Origin: Globodera rostochiensis
Taxonomy: Eukaryota; Nematoda; Chromadorea; Rhabditida; Heteroderidae
DNA: 64,000 nucleotides
NCBI GenBank assembly: GCA_018350325.1
Contig: JAEVLN010000004.1
Span: forward strand, 3,162,001 to 3,226,000
Direction: 5' to 3'
Shown here in pieces: positions 21,305 to 34,700 of this stretch. The position numbers and the translations under genes were made by a program. The stretch's first letter is position 1. Every line of letters begins with the position of its first letter. The notes beneath the pieces are model-generated. The model worked only from the letters and a program-made list of their open reading frames with translations. It was not told where the DNA came from and ran no database searches.

Positions 21305-24300
21305 ATGCCATTTTCCCTACCGTCCATTCAATTTTTTGTCATTTATTGCACATTATCCGATGGCTGGTCTCTCTACGAAACGTCTGTCCAACTTGGCCAC
21401 CCCTCGGCAAAAGTATTTGTCTTGTCATGAAAGTCCTCCGTGTTACGATTCCCGTCCTCATTAGGGAGTGTACGAATTCGAGATGCTAGTCGAACCAAAA
21501 CTGAGCATGAGCGTTGAGCACGAGCACGGCGAGCTGTCCATCCACGACTACGAACCGGACGGGGTCTGAGAACAAAATTATTTTTTTCTGCAACTTTTCG
21601 GCATTATGTGCCATGGCATTTGAGTGCATCGTCCTTCAGATGGCCTGGACAGAGCGTGAGAAGAGTCAATTGAGGCCATGCCTGGACCATCACAGACTTT
21701 TGTCCGTGCCTCCGTCGACGACACATCGGCAGCAACAGAATCGCTCGTCTGTCTTGCGCGAGTTGGCACTGCACGCGGAACGCGCATTGCCCGGGCTGAT
21801 CCAGTTCAACGGACGGCACAACCGGTTGAGTGTGGTCAATGGACAAAGGTGAGGAGAGACTGACCAATTTACAGATTTTGATCAGACGTTTTAATGATCT
21901 AATCCAGAGCACGGATGTTGCCTTAGGGGGCTGACTATTCATTGTTCAGTCCTGGCCCCACCCTGGTGGTACCGGAGGGATCGGAAGTTCTGATCCGACT
22001 CAAAAATCGACTCCTTCTTGAAAGTTTGGCCATCCATTTCCATGGCCAAACAATGAACAACAGTTGGTTCCACGACGGAGTTGCACCCATACAACAATGT
22101 CCGGTCGCTGTTCGATCCGAGTAAATTGCTGTCCTTCGGTCACGGGATTTGCGATTCCGATCAGTCAATTTCGATATTTAAACTTAGTTTTGATTTCCGC
22201 TTCACGGCACATCCGGCTGGCACGCATTGGTATCACGGGCACTTTCCCGGAGGCCATCAAAGCGACGGACTGGTGGGAGCGTTCATTGTCCTGCCGAAGA
22301 ACCAACAACGGCAAAGACAGTTCCAAAAGGACTATGTGACGATCCTTCAGGCAAGTAAAGTGAATTGGTCTGTCCTTTCCCACTCTGGCATACAAATTAA
22401 AATAGAAATTGTCCGGTGTGGTTATTTGCAGGATTGGCCACTGGTGCCAAGTTGGGAGCAGGAAGCCCAGATGGAGGAGGGCAGTGCCGATTTTGTGCGG
22501 GGAGTTCATGGGGACTTTGACGAGAAGTATTTGGAACGGCCTGGAAAGAAGAATGGCACATGGACCATCCTGATCAACGGTTGGGCGTTTAAGCATCCAA
22601 TCGACCCGCATTCATTAGTAGAGGTTTTTTGGAAATTGTTCGAATAATCCGTGGAACTGATCCGGATTAGAACCGAAAGCCCTACTCACGAGCATTTGTT
22701 TGGCATTATTTGGAGACAGGAACTGTTTTATTCAGGCAAGGGATGGCACTCTCCGAAGGATATTCGACAGAAGCCCAACAAATTGCAATGGACCACTTTC
22801 CGAGTTGATGAAGGTAAAAGACCAACATTATCCGGTCACGGGCACATTGTGTGACTATAAAAGTAAAGCCCCTAAAGGGTTTTTGTCCGACTCTATTGTC
22901 TCAATGTGTCAAGACTCTCGAACATTTCTGCAGGAGATAGAATTCGCTTTCGACTGATCCACGCCGGCTTTCAACGCCCATTGGTAGTGCACATTGAGCA
23001 TCATCAAATGGAGGTGATTGCCACCGATGGGAGTGATGTTGTGCCCTTCCGAACGGACGCTTTGATCCTTTACCCGGGCGAACGGTCCGATTTACCTCGG
23101 CTTATGCTTTCGGCAAATTTTCCCTAACATTTCAGGTTCGATGTTCGAGTTAAAGCCCTCACAGTTCCCCGTCGGCCCATCTACCGAATGGTTGTCGGGC
23201 TTGCCGAGCAGTTCCTCGCAGAAGAGCAAGAGCCAATTTACGGGTTGGCCGACTTGGACTATAATTTGATCGGAGAAGCGATCGATCGGAGTTGGGACGG
23301 TGGAAAACGGGGTAAGATGATTCTCAATGCTGAATTTCGAAAATGTTTCTTTGGTTCAGTTGATTTTCTGCTGAATCGGTGTACTGCTCGCCCATGTGTG
23401 CTGATGGGATGTCCCTTTGGAACGGATGGCAACGGCACATTCACAACTCCCGATAGACGCAAATTCAAATGCCATTCCGTTGACGATTTCCAAAGCATTA
23501 GCAAATCGGATAATTACTCTTCCGATCAATGGTATTTTGCGAGCTTCTGAAATCATCTGGACCTCTCAAAAACGTTCTCGGAAAGGAACGGGGCGGCCGA
23601 AACTCATCAAATTTCGCTTGATCCCGAGCGAAAAACTGTCGATGGCTTTCGTTTCCAAATGCCCACGGCGACGGCACCCTTTTCCACCCGCAAGGAAACA
23701 GTCGCGGAGGCGTTGCGAGTGGGGAACTGCTCGAGTCCGGACTGCAGCAACGGCACCCGGACTCCGTGCGCGTGCTTCTACCATAAACGGTTTCCGCTAG
23801 GCAAAACGATCCAGGTCCGATTTAAAAATATATAATAAATATTTGCAATTGAACTTCAGATAATCTTTGTGAACAACAACGAACAAAAAGGTGCTACTTT
23901 TGCTGCCGCTAATATCCTCCGTCGTTCCGTCTCTGTCCACTTGCACGGCACTCGCTTTCAAGTCCAACAAATTGCTGCTCCGCGACTGTTAGGGAATGGC
24001 AAAGTGATCAATCCCCCGCTGGCAAAATGTTGTGGCACTGAAAATAGCGGAGGCCATGCAGCGGAAAATGTGCACAATGCGGTGTGGAAAGACACTGTGG
24101 TGGTGCCCTATGGAGGGCACACCGCGATCAGGTCGGTCCGGGTAGAGACTGATCAAAGAAATTTGAGAAATTCCATTCTCGATTCTCAACAAATTCTAAA
24201 ACTGCAAAAGACAGCTTGATGAGCTTGCCGAAATTCGCGAATTGGATTAATTGTTTTTGAGAAGGGATCATCCAAACTGAATCGTCCAATTACATTTTTA

Positions 24301-24565
24301 GAAGGGATTATCCGGACTGAATCGTCCAATTACATTTTAGAAGGGATTATCCGGACTGAATCGTCCAATTACAATTCATTTGAGGTTTTATGCGCAAAAC
24401 GCGGGCTGGTGGACGGCTGAAACGCAACAAAATGGCCGAGGTTTTGTTCGCTTTGCATTTGCCGTTGGCGAAGACAACCAAATGCCAAAAGCGTCCGAAG
24501 AATTTCCCTCCGATTGCGACGTTTTTGACCCGGGAATGGAAATTTATGCCAAATTTTTGGAGTAG
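21305..24565 (+). CDS. laccase-like multicopper oxidase paralogue lacking type-1 copper ligands
   Basis: Thirteen phase-consistent exons, about 736 aa: 21305-21412, 21465-21563, 21640-21848, 21950-22120, 22188-22350, 22432-22617, 22720-22813, 22934-23084, 23136-23311, 23360-23531, 23586-23814, 23860-24131, 24385-24565. It has a signal peptide (MPFSLPSIQFFVIYCTLSDG) and the same domain order as the minus-strand neighbour. The first two copper motifs remain (IHFHG, HWYHGH). The third reads SVSVHLHG, with Val in place of the type-1 His, and the C-terminal HCHxxxH is replaced: NAGWWTAETQQNGRGF. So all type-1 ligands and two type-3 histidines are missing and electron uptake should fail. Frame and splice sites are intact, which argues for a maintained pseudo-enzyme over a dead gene. 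Intron 5 is a textbook GC-AG intron (CAG|GCAAGT at 22351). Confidence 0.9.
24240..24375 (+). repeat. short tandem repeat, about 50 bp unit
   Basis: Three copies of a unit with GAAGGGATTATCCGGACTGA followed by ATCGTCCAATTACATTTT, in the last intron of the plus-strand laccase-like gene, running up to the final acceptor at 24383-24384. Confidence 0.85.
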
Positions 24566-24821
24566 GAAAAACGAGCAAAACATCGTCCGAAATATGCTTA
24601 CAAATAAATAAATTTAAATAATTTATATATTTTATTTTATCAAAAACAAAAGATACACACAAATTTGTACGAAAAAATACAGGAGGAAGAGAAATTGGAG
24701 AATCTGTGAGATTTAAGCGATACTTTGAGGTGGTGAAAGGCCGGCCACCGGCCCTTCTTTCTTGTTTCGTTCAATGCTAATTTGTAAGTGCCTACATTAT
24801 TTCACATTTCCCACCCGTCCA

Positions 24822-27646
24822 TCACTCGTTGATGTTGCCCAAAGCGTTTGTCCTCTTCATGCTGGGAATGCGCGAGAGTCTCAAGTGAAGTTGGGAGACG
24901 CTCCGTCTCAGCTGGGAACTCCGGCGAACTGTGCCGGTGGAGCGCAGCTCGGCCGCGATCGAACTGAAAATGTGTCGCCTATTTGGCAGAAATAAAAACC
25001 CGCTCGAAGGATCAAAACGAATCTTTCTTAAAATGGGAAGAATAAAGTCAAATTTTCGGGGCAAACCGACCAAATTCCTTATGTAATTTTTGAACCAATT
25101 CGGGATCCGAAACTCAAAAAGGTCAGAAATACTAAAATACGTTTATTTCCAATAAAAATTAATTTTAGGCTTAGGTTTTCTTCTCTTTCTTTGCTCGTCG
25201 GTTGATTCCTCCCCCAATTTGTTCAGGTTAAAGCCCTCGTGCAGTTACAAAAGAACAAAAACTTACAGCGCTTTAAGAATGCCGTCAACTTCTTCGGGTC
25301 GGTTTTCGCGCTGATCACAGATTTGCTGCTTGGTGACCTCCTCCATCACAATGTCCCGCGTCGATGTCGTCTTGATCTTGAAAGCCGACAAGAAAATATT
25401 AAAAAATTCAATTGAAAAGAAAGCCTACGCGTTGAATGAGATTTTCGAAAAAGTCGACGCAAATGTCGAACGTATGGCTAAATTAATTGTTCAAAAATTA
25501 ACCGCAATAAAACAACAAAAACCAACCCATTCGTTGGATAGAAAAAGCACATTTCATCGGCCTTCTCATCGCGAATTTTCACAATGAAGACGCCTTAATC
25601 GGGAAAACAAGCAATTGAATTGGTCCCAATGTTCAGTTCAAAAAGTTAAATATTTTATTATTCAAAAAGAAAATTTGTTCCCAAATTTTTTCTATAGAAA
25701 TTTCATTCCCCCTCCCCCCTCTCTCTCACCATGCTCTCTCTCCATCTCCAACGAGCGGAAGTTAGCGAACCGGTAGTCCTTGATGTGTTTGTACCGGTGG
25801 CGATCCTTCTTCCACGAGGCGCCCCTCCTCAGCGTGCTCAAAGACATTTGTCGAGGCAATGTGTTGCCACTGCCACTGCTGGTGTTGCCGCCGCTGAACG
25901 AACTGTTCAGGTTGCTGCTACTCCTGCTGAGCTCGGAAGAGTAAACACGACACTTGGCAACCTGACGTCAGTTGGTCTTGTCATTAAAAAGAACTTCCCT
26001 AACAGAACAGTTCATGAATGAAGAAAAGAAAGATGGTATTGAAAAAACCTCAACAAAATCGTTGAACAGAAAGAGGCCGATAGTTTTGCCTTTGAATTTG
26101 TGCAGAATTCCCCCGGCGTTCAACACCACCACATCAATAGACTGCACAAACTCGCGTTCGCTGGTAATTAAAGCAATCTGAAACTTTGTTTGGCATTTAT
26201 TTGGCCTTGTTTTATGTCAAAGAAAGAAAAAACGCACCGGAAGTCCCTCAATGTCCTGGCAAATCTCCAAAAAATGTTGGTAATTCTCGGTCCGCCTCCG
26301 CGACTCATTCGTTTTGCTAAACAAAAACAAATTTCTCATTTCTTTTTATAGAAATAACGCACTCCAAAACGCCCTTAAGAAGCTCGACAGCGCCCTTCAC
26401 CCACGGATAGTCCGGATTGTTGCGCTCGGTCCGTTTTTGGAGTTCTAAAAAAGAAACTTTTTACACATTTAAAGTTTAACGGTCTTTAAGTTCGCTTTGC
26501 CCATAAATGGAAATCAGGTACGGCTCGAAGTCTCCCAAAAATGTTAGAAAAAGAACCCTGCAAAAGGAGAAGAACACTCGGAATCCGTTGCACAGGCCGT
26601 ATCAGGAGGTCCCTGATTGAATTCTTCTGACACTCCTTCTTCGCTTCTGCTTGCTAAAAGCCAAAAATGCTTACGAAATTTAATAAATGGTCTTTCTCAA
26701 AATAAATTCAATTTTTTTTTTTGAATAATAAACAATTGTTTTCCTAAAAAACCGCCCTTATTTTGGTCCCGGTCGGAGCTACCTTCAGAAAAGCGTGGAA
26801 TTTTGGGCGATTTGCATCACAGAGGTCCAATGTCGCCAGCATTTCATCGTAACAATTAATGTACGGAGGGTAAAACTGCAAACTGTCGGTAATGTTAAAG
26901 CTAAAGTCGACTCAAAAACTGACCTTTTCGAGGTCGAATGCACTATCTGCCCAAATTTTACCGATTAAATTCGTGTTTTTCCAGTCAGAAACTCTGGAAA
27001 ATAGAAAAAAAAATTGGTAAAGAAATTTAAAAACAGACTAAAAAAACAACAAACTGTCTGCGCAAGTTTTGGAGAATGTTCTCGTGGACCTGGATGAGCG
27101 GCTCAATCTTTCGAAACAAAACGTTCAGTTCATTTGCCTGCAGAAGGTCTCGTTCCCCCTCGCTTTCAATTATCGCCTTCAATGGCTTTTTGAAGGTCTG
27201 AACAAGGGGATAATGCCATGGCTGTTTTAGAAACCATTTTCAAATCAAAAGTGCTTCCAACCGGAAGTGGAAAGACAAATATGCCGAAATTCCAACTCAC
27301 ATTGATCAGCACGTTCAGAATGGTCAGGTAATTCTGTTCGGTGTCCAGAATTTCATGGCACACCATAAAACGACGCTCATTCTTCTTCGGCGTGCCGTCG
27401 TTGGGAATTTCAGATGAAGGCCCACTGAATGCGACTTAATTAGTTTTAATACCTTCCCCAATAAACAATAGCACGCACCTGCTGTTGTTACTCGTCTCGA
27501 GAGCTTCAAGAGCTGACCTTAAATGAGTACATAAACAAATAAACGAATGGATCAGAAGCATGCCCATACCTGGAATTGTTCTTCTTCTTGGCCATGAGCA
27601 ATCCCTCATCGGTAATCGGTGGGCTGTTCTTAACGCGCTTCTGCAT
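24822..27646 (-). CDS. ECT2-like RhoGEF, DH-PH only
   Basis: Fourteen exons in phase, about 495 aa: 27646-27570, 27517-27479, 27424-27301, 27197-27055, 26993-26924, 26875-26783, 26653-26557, 26444-26363, 26316-26238, 26177-26049, 25961-25730, 25593-25523, 25376-25267, 24963-24822. The DH domain begins near residue 60 (VCHEILDTEQNYLTIL) and runs through FYPPYINCYDEM, KFHAFLK, LLIRPVQRIPSVLLLLQ and TNESRRRTENYQ; a PH domain follows (IGLFLFNDFVEVAK). Spacing and RPVQRxPS match ECT2, which activates Rho for cytokinesis. Animal ECT2 has N-terminal BRCT repeats that autoinhibit the DH; none are encoded here and the ATG lies just before the DH. Missed upstream exons are possible, but only 198 bp separate it from the next gene. 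A Rho-family substrate is an inference from the family. Confidence 0.85.
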
Positions 27647-27844
27647 CGTTCACTGCTTAAACGAACAAAAATTGATTGCAAAAAAATATATACAAATATT
27701 ACAGAAAACCGTTTAATTTATGTGCTAAAACAATTACTACAATGTGAAATGATCTGTCCAACAACACAAACAATGTCCATATAAATGTCAAATCGAGTCA
27801 AATGAAAAAAGAACATATATTTATGTCAATGCCCAATCCTCCGA

Positions 27845-28903
27845 TCACTTCTCATCCTTCTGCTGCGGCTGCTTCTTCGTCGGCCCGTTGCGCACCACAC
27901 TGATCCCACGAACCGCATGAGACACACCCGAAGCTTTGGCAGCCGAAACGACACTGCGCGTGCTGATACTGATCCCACGAGCCGCATGAGACACACCCGA
28001 AGCTTTGGCAGCCGAAACGACACTGCGCGTGCCGATAGTGCCTCTGACCGGCGCGGTCACAACATTGTCGCGATTCCTGAGCAAATAAAAAGGATAGTAA
28101 ATGTACTCCCAGCCATCCAATATTTACTGACCCTCTGGTGACGACGGGTCGGCTCGCCGTGGACGTATTACCAAAACGCATCGGCGGCTGGACAATGGTC
28201 GAATTTACTTCGCGCATTTGCGACATCGAACGACGACTGACTGGACGCGGCATGGCTTGGACTTTAGAAGCCCGAGTCTGCTGCTCTTGGATCTTAGATG
28301 ACGGGGCCGGCTGCTCTTGGATCTTAGGCGCCTGGGCCTGCTGCTCTTGGATCTTAGATGACGGGGCCGGCTGCTCTTGGATCTTAGGCGCCTGGGCCTG
28401 CTGCTCTTGGATCTTAGATGCCGGGGTCGGCTGTTCCTGGATTTTGGCGGCTAGGGCAACTTCGCGCATTTGCGACATCGAACGACGACTGACTGGACGC
28501 GGCATGGCTTGGACTTTAGAAGCCCGAGTCCGCCGCTCTTGGATCTTAGATGACGGGGCCGGCTGCTCTTGGATCTTAGGCGCCTGGGCCTGCTGCTCTT
28601 GGATCTTAGGTGCCTGGGCCGGCTGCTCTTGGATCTTAGATGCCGGGGTCGGCAGCTGAGCAAATACTAAACAACATCGATTGTTATGACAAAATGTCTT
28701 CGAATTTATTTTTGCTCTCATATCAATTTTGGCAGAAATTCAACGGTTTTTCTTTAGGTAGAAACTTAAATGAATTCACGTTCAAAGAAGCGATCTCCGA
28801 TGGTGTCATTCAAATCTGCCTCCTCCTTTCGGAAATCGCGATACATAGGCACTGAAGCAATAAAATAAGGGTCGTTTGGGTCCGGAGTTATCGACACGGG
28901 CAT
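27845..28903 (-). CDS. KIQEQ-repeat disordered protein, unknown
   Basis: Three exons in phase: 28903-28780, 28666-28132, 28076-27845 (about 296 aa). The N-terminus (MPVSITPDPNDPYFIASVPM) is acidic and unique. The middle is a tandem array of KIQEQ followed by 5-6 Pro/Ala/Ser/Gln residues (KIQEQQAQAP, KIQEQPAPSS), itself duplicated with an RPVSRRSMSQMREV spacer. The last exon holds two near-identical copies of TRSVVSAAKASGVSHA and a Lys/Gln-rich end. No known domain is recognised and the protein should be largely disordered. It lies 198 bp upstream of the ECT2-like gene on the same strand, so an operon is conceivable. An antisense frame at 28138-28659 is only the mirror of the repeat. Confidence 0.75.
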
Positions 28904-28945
28904 CACGAAGATAGAGAGATTGTATGTTGGTCAAATAAAAATCTT

Positions 28946-28957
28946 TCTGCAAAAAAA
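28946..28957 (-). promoter_or_regulatory. candidate trans-splice acceptor of the KIQEQ-repeat gene
   Basis: A T-rich tract ending TTTTTTTGCAG, 43 nt before the start codon at 28903 with no in-frame stop between them, resembles a spliced-leader acceptor. It could instead be the acceptor of an unseen upstream exon. Confidence 0.3.
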
Positions 28958-30285
28958 GTTATTAGATTTATTTGTTTTGAACATTGTTTTACTTATTCAA
29001 AGACAAATTTCATCAATCATTTTTTTATCGTAGAGCGAAGAAAAATATACACAAGTCAGATTTGACTATTTTTAGAGACAAAAAAGAATTGGATTTGGAA
29101 TGCCTTTTTAGTAGGGTACTTTTAGGCATTGTAAAATAGGCGCCTAAATAGGCATGAAATATGCACAAAAATAGGCAAATAAAATTTTTTTACCGAAGGT
29201 TTTAATACAAAAGAGGAAAAAATAAGCGATCATTTCTGATTGCAGTTACAAATCAAAAATTTTTCGATATTTTCAGGCGTAAAGCGCATCCGAATTTGTT
29301 CACAAACCCGATTTAGACCATGTCAAAAGAATTTGAATTTGGAATGCCTTCTTAGCCTTAATGCTTGCTTCCTTTCTTTCCATATGTTCAAAAAAAAAAT
29401 TAGCGCCAAAATAAACGCTAAATTCAAACAATTTTTTGAGGTTTCTTGTCATTTTTATTAAAAAGTAAACGAGTTGCGTGTAGGATGACCATAATACCTG
29501 CTTTAGCAGGCTTTTTGGGTTTTTACAGGTGGCATCCTGGTTGCGTGCCGTTCACAATAAGTCACTAATTGGCATTTATCAGTTCCAAAAGCACTTTAAG
29601 ACCCAATCAGCGTTTGCCAATCTTTTGAAGGAGCAATGCCTTTTAACGTCCACCAAATCTCTGCTAAATTTGAGTCCATTTCAATCCATAAATAAGTCAG
29701 TCCATTTACATAAGCAAACAGACAAATCGACCCGCCCAAAAGAAAACAATTGACACATGCGCAACAAACGGAAAAAGCGCATTCATTCGTCGAACAATAG
29801 CATAAAACATCGTTTTTTGGGGGGCTTTGAGGGGGGGGGGGGTGAGAAGTGCCCCCCCCCATCCGAAACACATAAAAGGGCCGTCCGCATTGGATAAGAG
29901 GGCGGAGTAATCCCGTTAATCGCCCCCTCCCCAATCTTTGTCCCCACACATTCATTCAGATTCTGTGGTGACGACGGCACTGAGTGGAGGGGGGGGGGCA
30001 TTGTGTTGCGCCTGCCGACAAATTAAAGGCAACAATTTTGGTGAGAATGTATGGAGACAAAAAGGCTGAACATTGCGGTTAGGCCCCCGCGGGGATGGAT
30101 ATGCTTTTTACGGATGAGGGCACTTCGTGTCGGGCGGCTAATTGTTATTTTCGAATGGCAAACATCTGATAATGTTTGAAAATATTTTCTCGAATCAATT
30201 CCTTTCATATTAAAATGCACCTTTACATCCATTATAAAGTAAAATAAGGAAAAATCGGATTTTGCCGGAATTACGCACTTTAACA
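28958..30285. other. intergenic; duplicated segment and small hairpin
   Basis: AT-rich, no convincing gene. A sequence near 29085-29115 (GAATTGGATTTGGAATGCCTT) recurs imperfectly at about 29329-29352. A perfect hairpin CCTGCTTTAGCAGG lies at about 29498-29511, followed by T's. G-rich runs lie at 29819-29842 and 29988-29998. Confidence 0.4.
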
Positions 30286-31792
<1,507 letters not shown>

Positions 31793-34700
31793 GGACGTGC
31801 TGGAGGAGGAAGAGCCGAGCCCCGACTTTGCCTCATCCGACGATGTTGTTGTGGCCGCTTCAATAGGCGAAGTTGACGAACATTTAGCTAAAATTTGTTT
31901 TAACGATGTCCCAATTTAATTAAAATCCGTACGGGTCCGGTCCGTTCACAGAAACGGATTTCGGAGTTTCCCAACTTCCCCTACAGTATGCCCTCGTCGC
32001 TGCACTTCGCTTCCTTTCCGTCCCATCAGTGCCCACCTTCCCCCCCCCCTCCCCGACTTTCCATCATCGTAAAGTGGTTTTGCCCCTCGGGGGCAGAGTT
32101 ATATTGCGGTTTCCCCGACGATTTGCCCCGGGCGATTTGATTGAGTGGATGGATGGGATTTTGGGTGGGAGGGCGAAAGGCATCGGACAGCAAAGTAAAG
32201 GCGAAAAACAAAAAAATAAATCACCAAATATTTTGGAATTTTTTTCGCTTTTGCTCTCAAAGAGAATTCGGTGACTCTGAAAAAATGCAATTTTAGACGA
32301 CGTCATTTCATCAATCTTTTAAATCGAAATATTCCCCAATTTAATATGGGCATGCCAAAGTCCCCCCAATTTAAATGCCAAAGTCCCCCCCCCCCCCCGC
32401 CGCCCATTTGGCGGTGGCGGGTCGTAAATGCGTCAAAGGTTGTGGGTGCTGTGCAGCAGGCGGACAACATCGGAGTCAATTTGCAAATTTGTATTAATTG
32501 GGCTTGAGGAATGGACTTCACAAATTGGCGGGGGGGGGGGGGAGGGGAATCGATCGATCGATTGGACTTTTGGCAATTTTACGATTCCTCAAAAATTGTG
32601 GAGGATTACGGTAGGTTCGGAAACATTTAGACACAATTGCGGAATAAAACAACAAAAAATGTACTTTAGGTATACGGGTTTTTGCACTTATTAAAAATGG
32701 AGTACGGTAGCTAATTGTTGGAATTAAATTAAATTACTTTTGGTTTTTTAAGCTTTTCACCTTCCGCGCGACGGTTTTCGTCGTCCTCTTTGAGTTGCCC
32801 GTCGTCCGATTCGTTTTTGGAATTTGTTTTCCATTCATTGCTCCTCTTCCCCGCCGTTTGTTCGTCACCCGCCGATGGCGTACACAAAAGTTGGAAAATG
32901 CTGAACCCCCGGGGGGCTGTCATTAATTTCTGAATTTTTATTATTATTGAATTTGTCCATTTTTAGAACAATTAAACAACAACACTTCAATAGTTTAAGT
33001 TGATATTTTGGGAAAATAAAAAGAAAAAAGTGAAGCTTTTCGACAACATTTCCCAATGTCGAGGACAATGCGAATTTATTGCTTTCGGGCTGTTACCCTC
33101 GGGGGTTCTGTTCGGTTATCAGTGTTTCGTTTTTGGAGGGCCTTCTTTTCCATGTCGGACGGATCATGAGAATGAATGGTCGCCCCTAAGGGGAAAAAAC
33201 ATTAAAATTTAATTGTTTTTACCCAACTAAAAGCCATCAAATTTTTTGGCAACACAAAAATTTTTGAATTATTTTTAATAAAAAATGTTGCAGAAACAAA
33301 GTCAATTCATTTGGGCTTTTGCAAATAAAACCCTTTTTTTGATGGTGTCATTTTGGAATGTTTACTAAGTGCGTAACGCATTTTTGCAGCTTTTTTGGTA
33401 ATTTTTTTCACGAAAAATTCACCAAAAAATCGCATGACCAATTTTTACGCGCAAAAATTTCAATTTTCGGCCACATTTTTGTTGCGTCGTCGCCCAAACT
33501 GAACGTGTTTAACCCCAAACTGGGCGGACTTTAAACATTTTCACGGCCGATTTTTGGTTGTTGCCATAATTAATGGGAGGGGGAAAAGATGCACAAATTA
33601 TTTACGCCGGGGGGGGGGGGTCAATTGAAAAGATTTTGGGGGACGGGAGTGAAGATCATCGGGGCGCGGAGGTAAGGCAATGTGTACCAAATCCAAATAT
33701 TTTGGTAGTAAATTACTTACGAAATTTTGCAAAAAAATATAAACGCGATGGTTACCCAACTCCAAATTAAATTCAAAAAAAGTGTGAATTCCCATGACAA
33801 ATTGGCGGGCGGAGGGAGTAAATGTAAAGGAAATTGCTGAAACCAAATATATGGTGAAACTTTACAAAATTTTGCAAAAAATAAATCAATTTAAAAATTC
33901 CAAAGATTGACAACAAAATTTTGCTTTTTATTATTTAGCAATTTCGGAATCCATCAAACGTTTGAGTTTTGAATATGTCAGAGAATGTTTCCGCACAATT
34001 TGTGCCCTCGGCTACCGTACCGTATTTCTCCGCTTTTCCCTCGGGGGGATTTAAACATAGCAAATTTGATGACGGTTTGGGCAAATAATAATAACCGACG
34101 GAGAGGGGGGGGGGAGGCGGGGCATTTTTGACAACTTTCGGATGATGGGACAGAGACAGGGACACATAACAATGGACGGGGGGGCGGGGCATGGAATTTC
34201 TGAGACATTGGGAAATTGGAGGGAATTGGGCGGAATTGATCCAAGATTAGCTGATTGATCACCACGCTTTTCCATAAAAAGATTTAGGAGGTTTTGATTG
34301 GCTTGGCGGGAGGAGTTTATTGAATTTCATTGATTTTGACGGGCCAAAGAATTCGGGATGATCGATTAATTCCATAATTTTTGTTCGAATTTTTGGTAAA
34401 ACCATTGAAATGTCTGCCCAACCCAAAAAGACCGGTCCCGCCAAAAGAACACCCAAATAAACAACCGCAGAAGGCCCAGAATCGGCAAAACACACACAAA
34501 AATATATAAAATGGCGGTAATGGGCCGGCCTCCCACTCTCTGTGAAGAAGAACTTCCCCCCGGGGGAATGGTCTCGGATTTCCCGACGATTTGCCCCCCC
34601 CCCTTCGGCGCGGTGTTTTTTGGGCGCGTTAATCTGCTCGGCCCTCTAAAATTGCTTTTGCCTTCAGGCGATTACGCGTGTGGGCGCAGCGGCACAAAGG

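Noticed and set aside
28138..28659. 173-codon plus-strand Cys/Trp-rich repeat protein
   Set aside because: Antisense of the KIQEQ repeats; the minus-strand model has splice sites, phase and a sensible N-terminus.
29498..29515. Hairpin followed by T's resembling a Rho-independent terminator
   Set aside because: Nuclear eukaryotic context; no gene ends here.
28958..30285. Possible transposon remnant from the duplicated GAATTTGGAATGCCTT words
   Set aside because: Too short and imperfect, with no terminal repeats or transposase coding seen.
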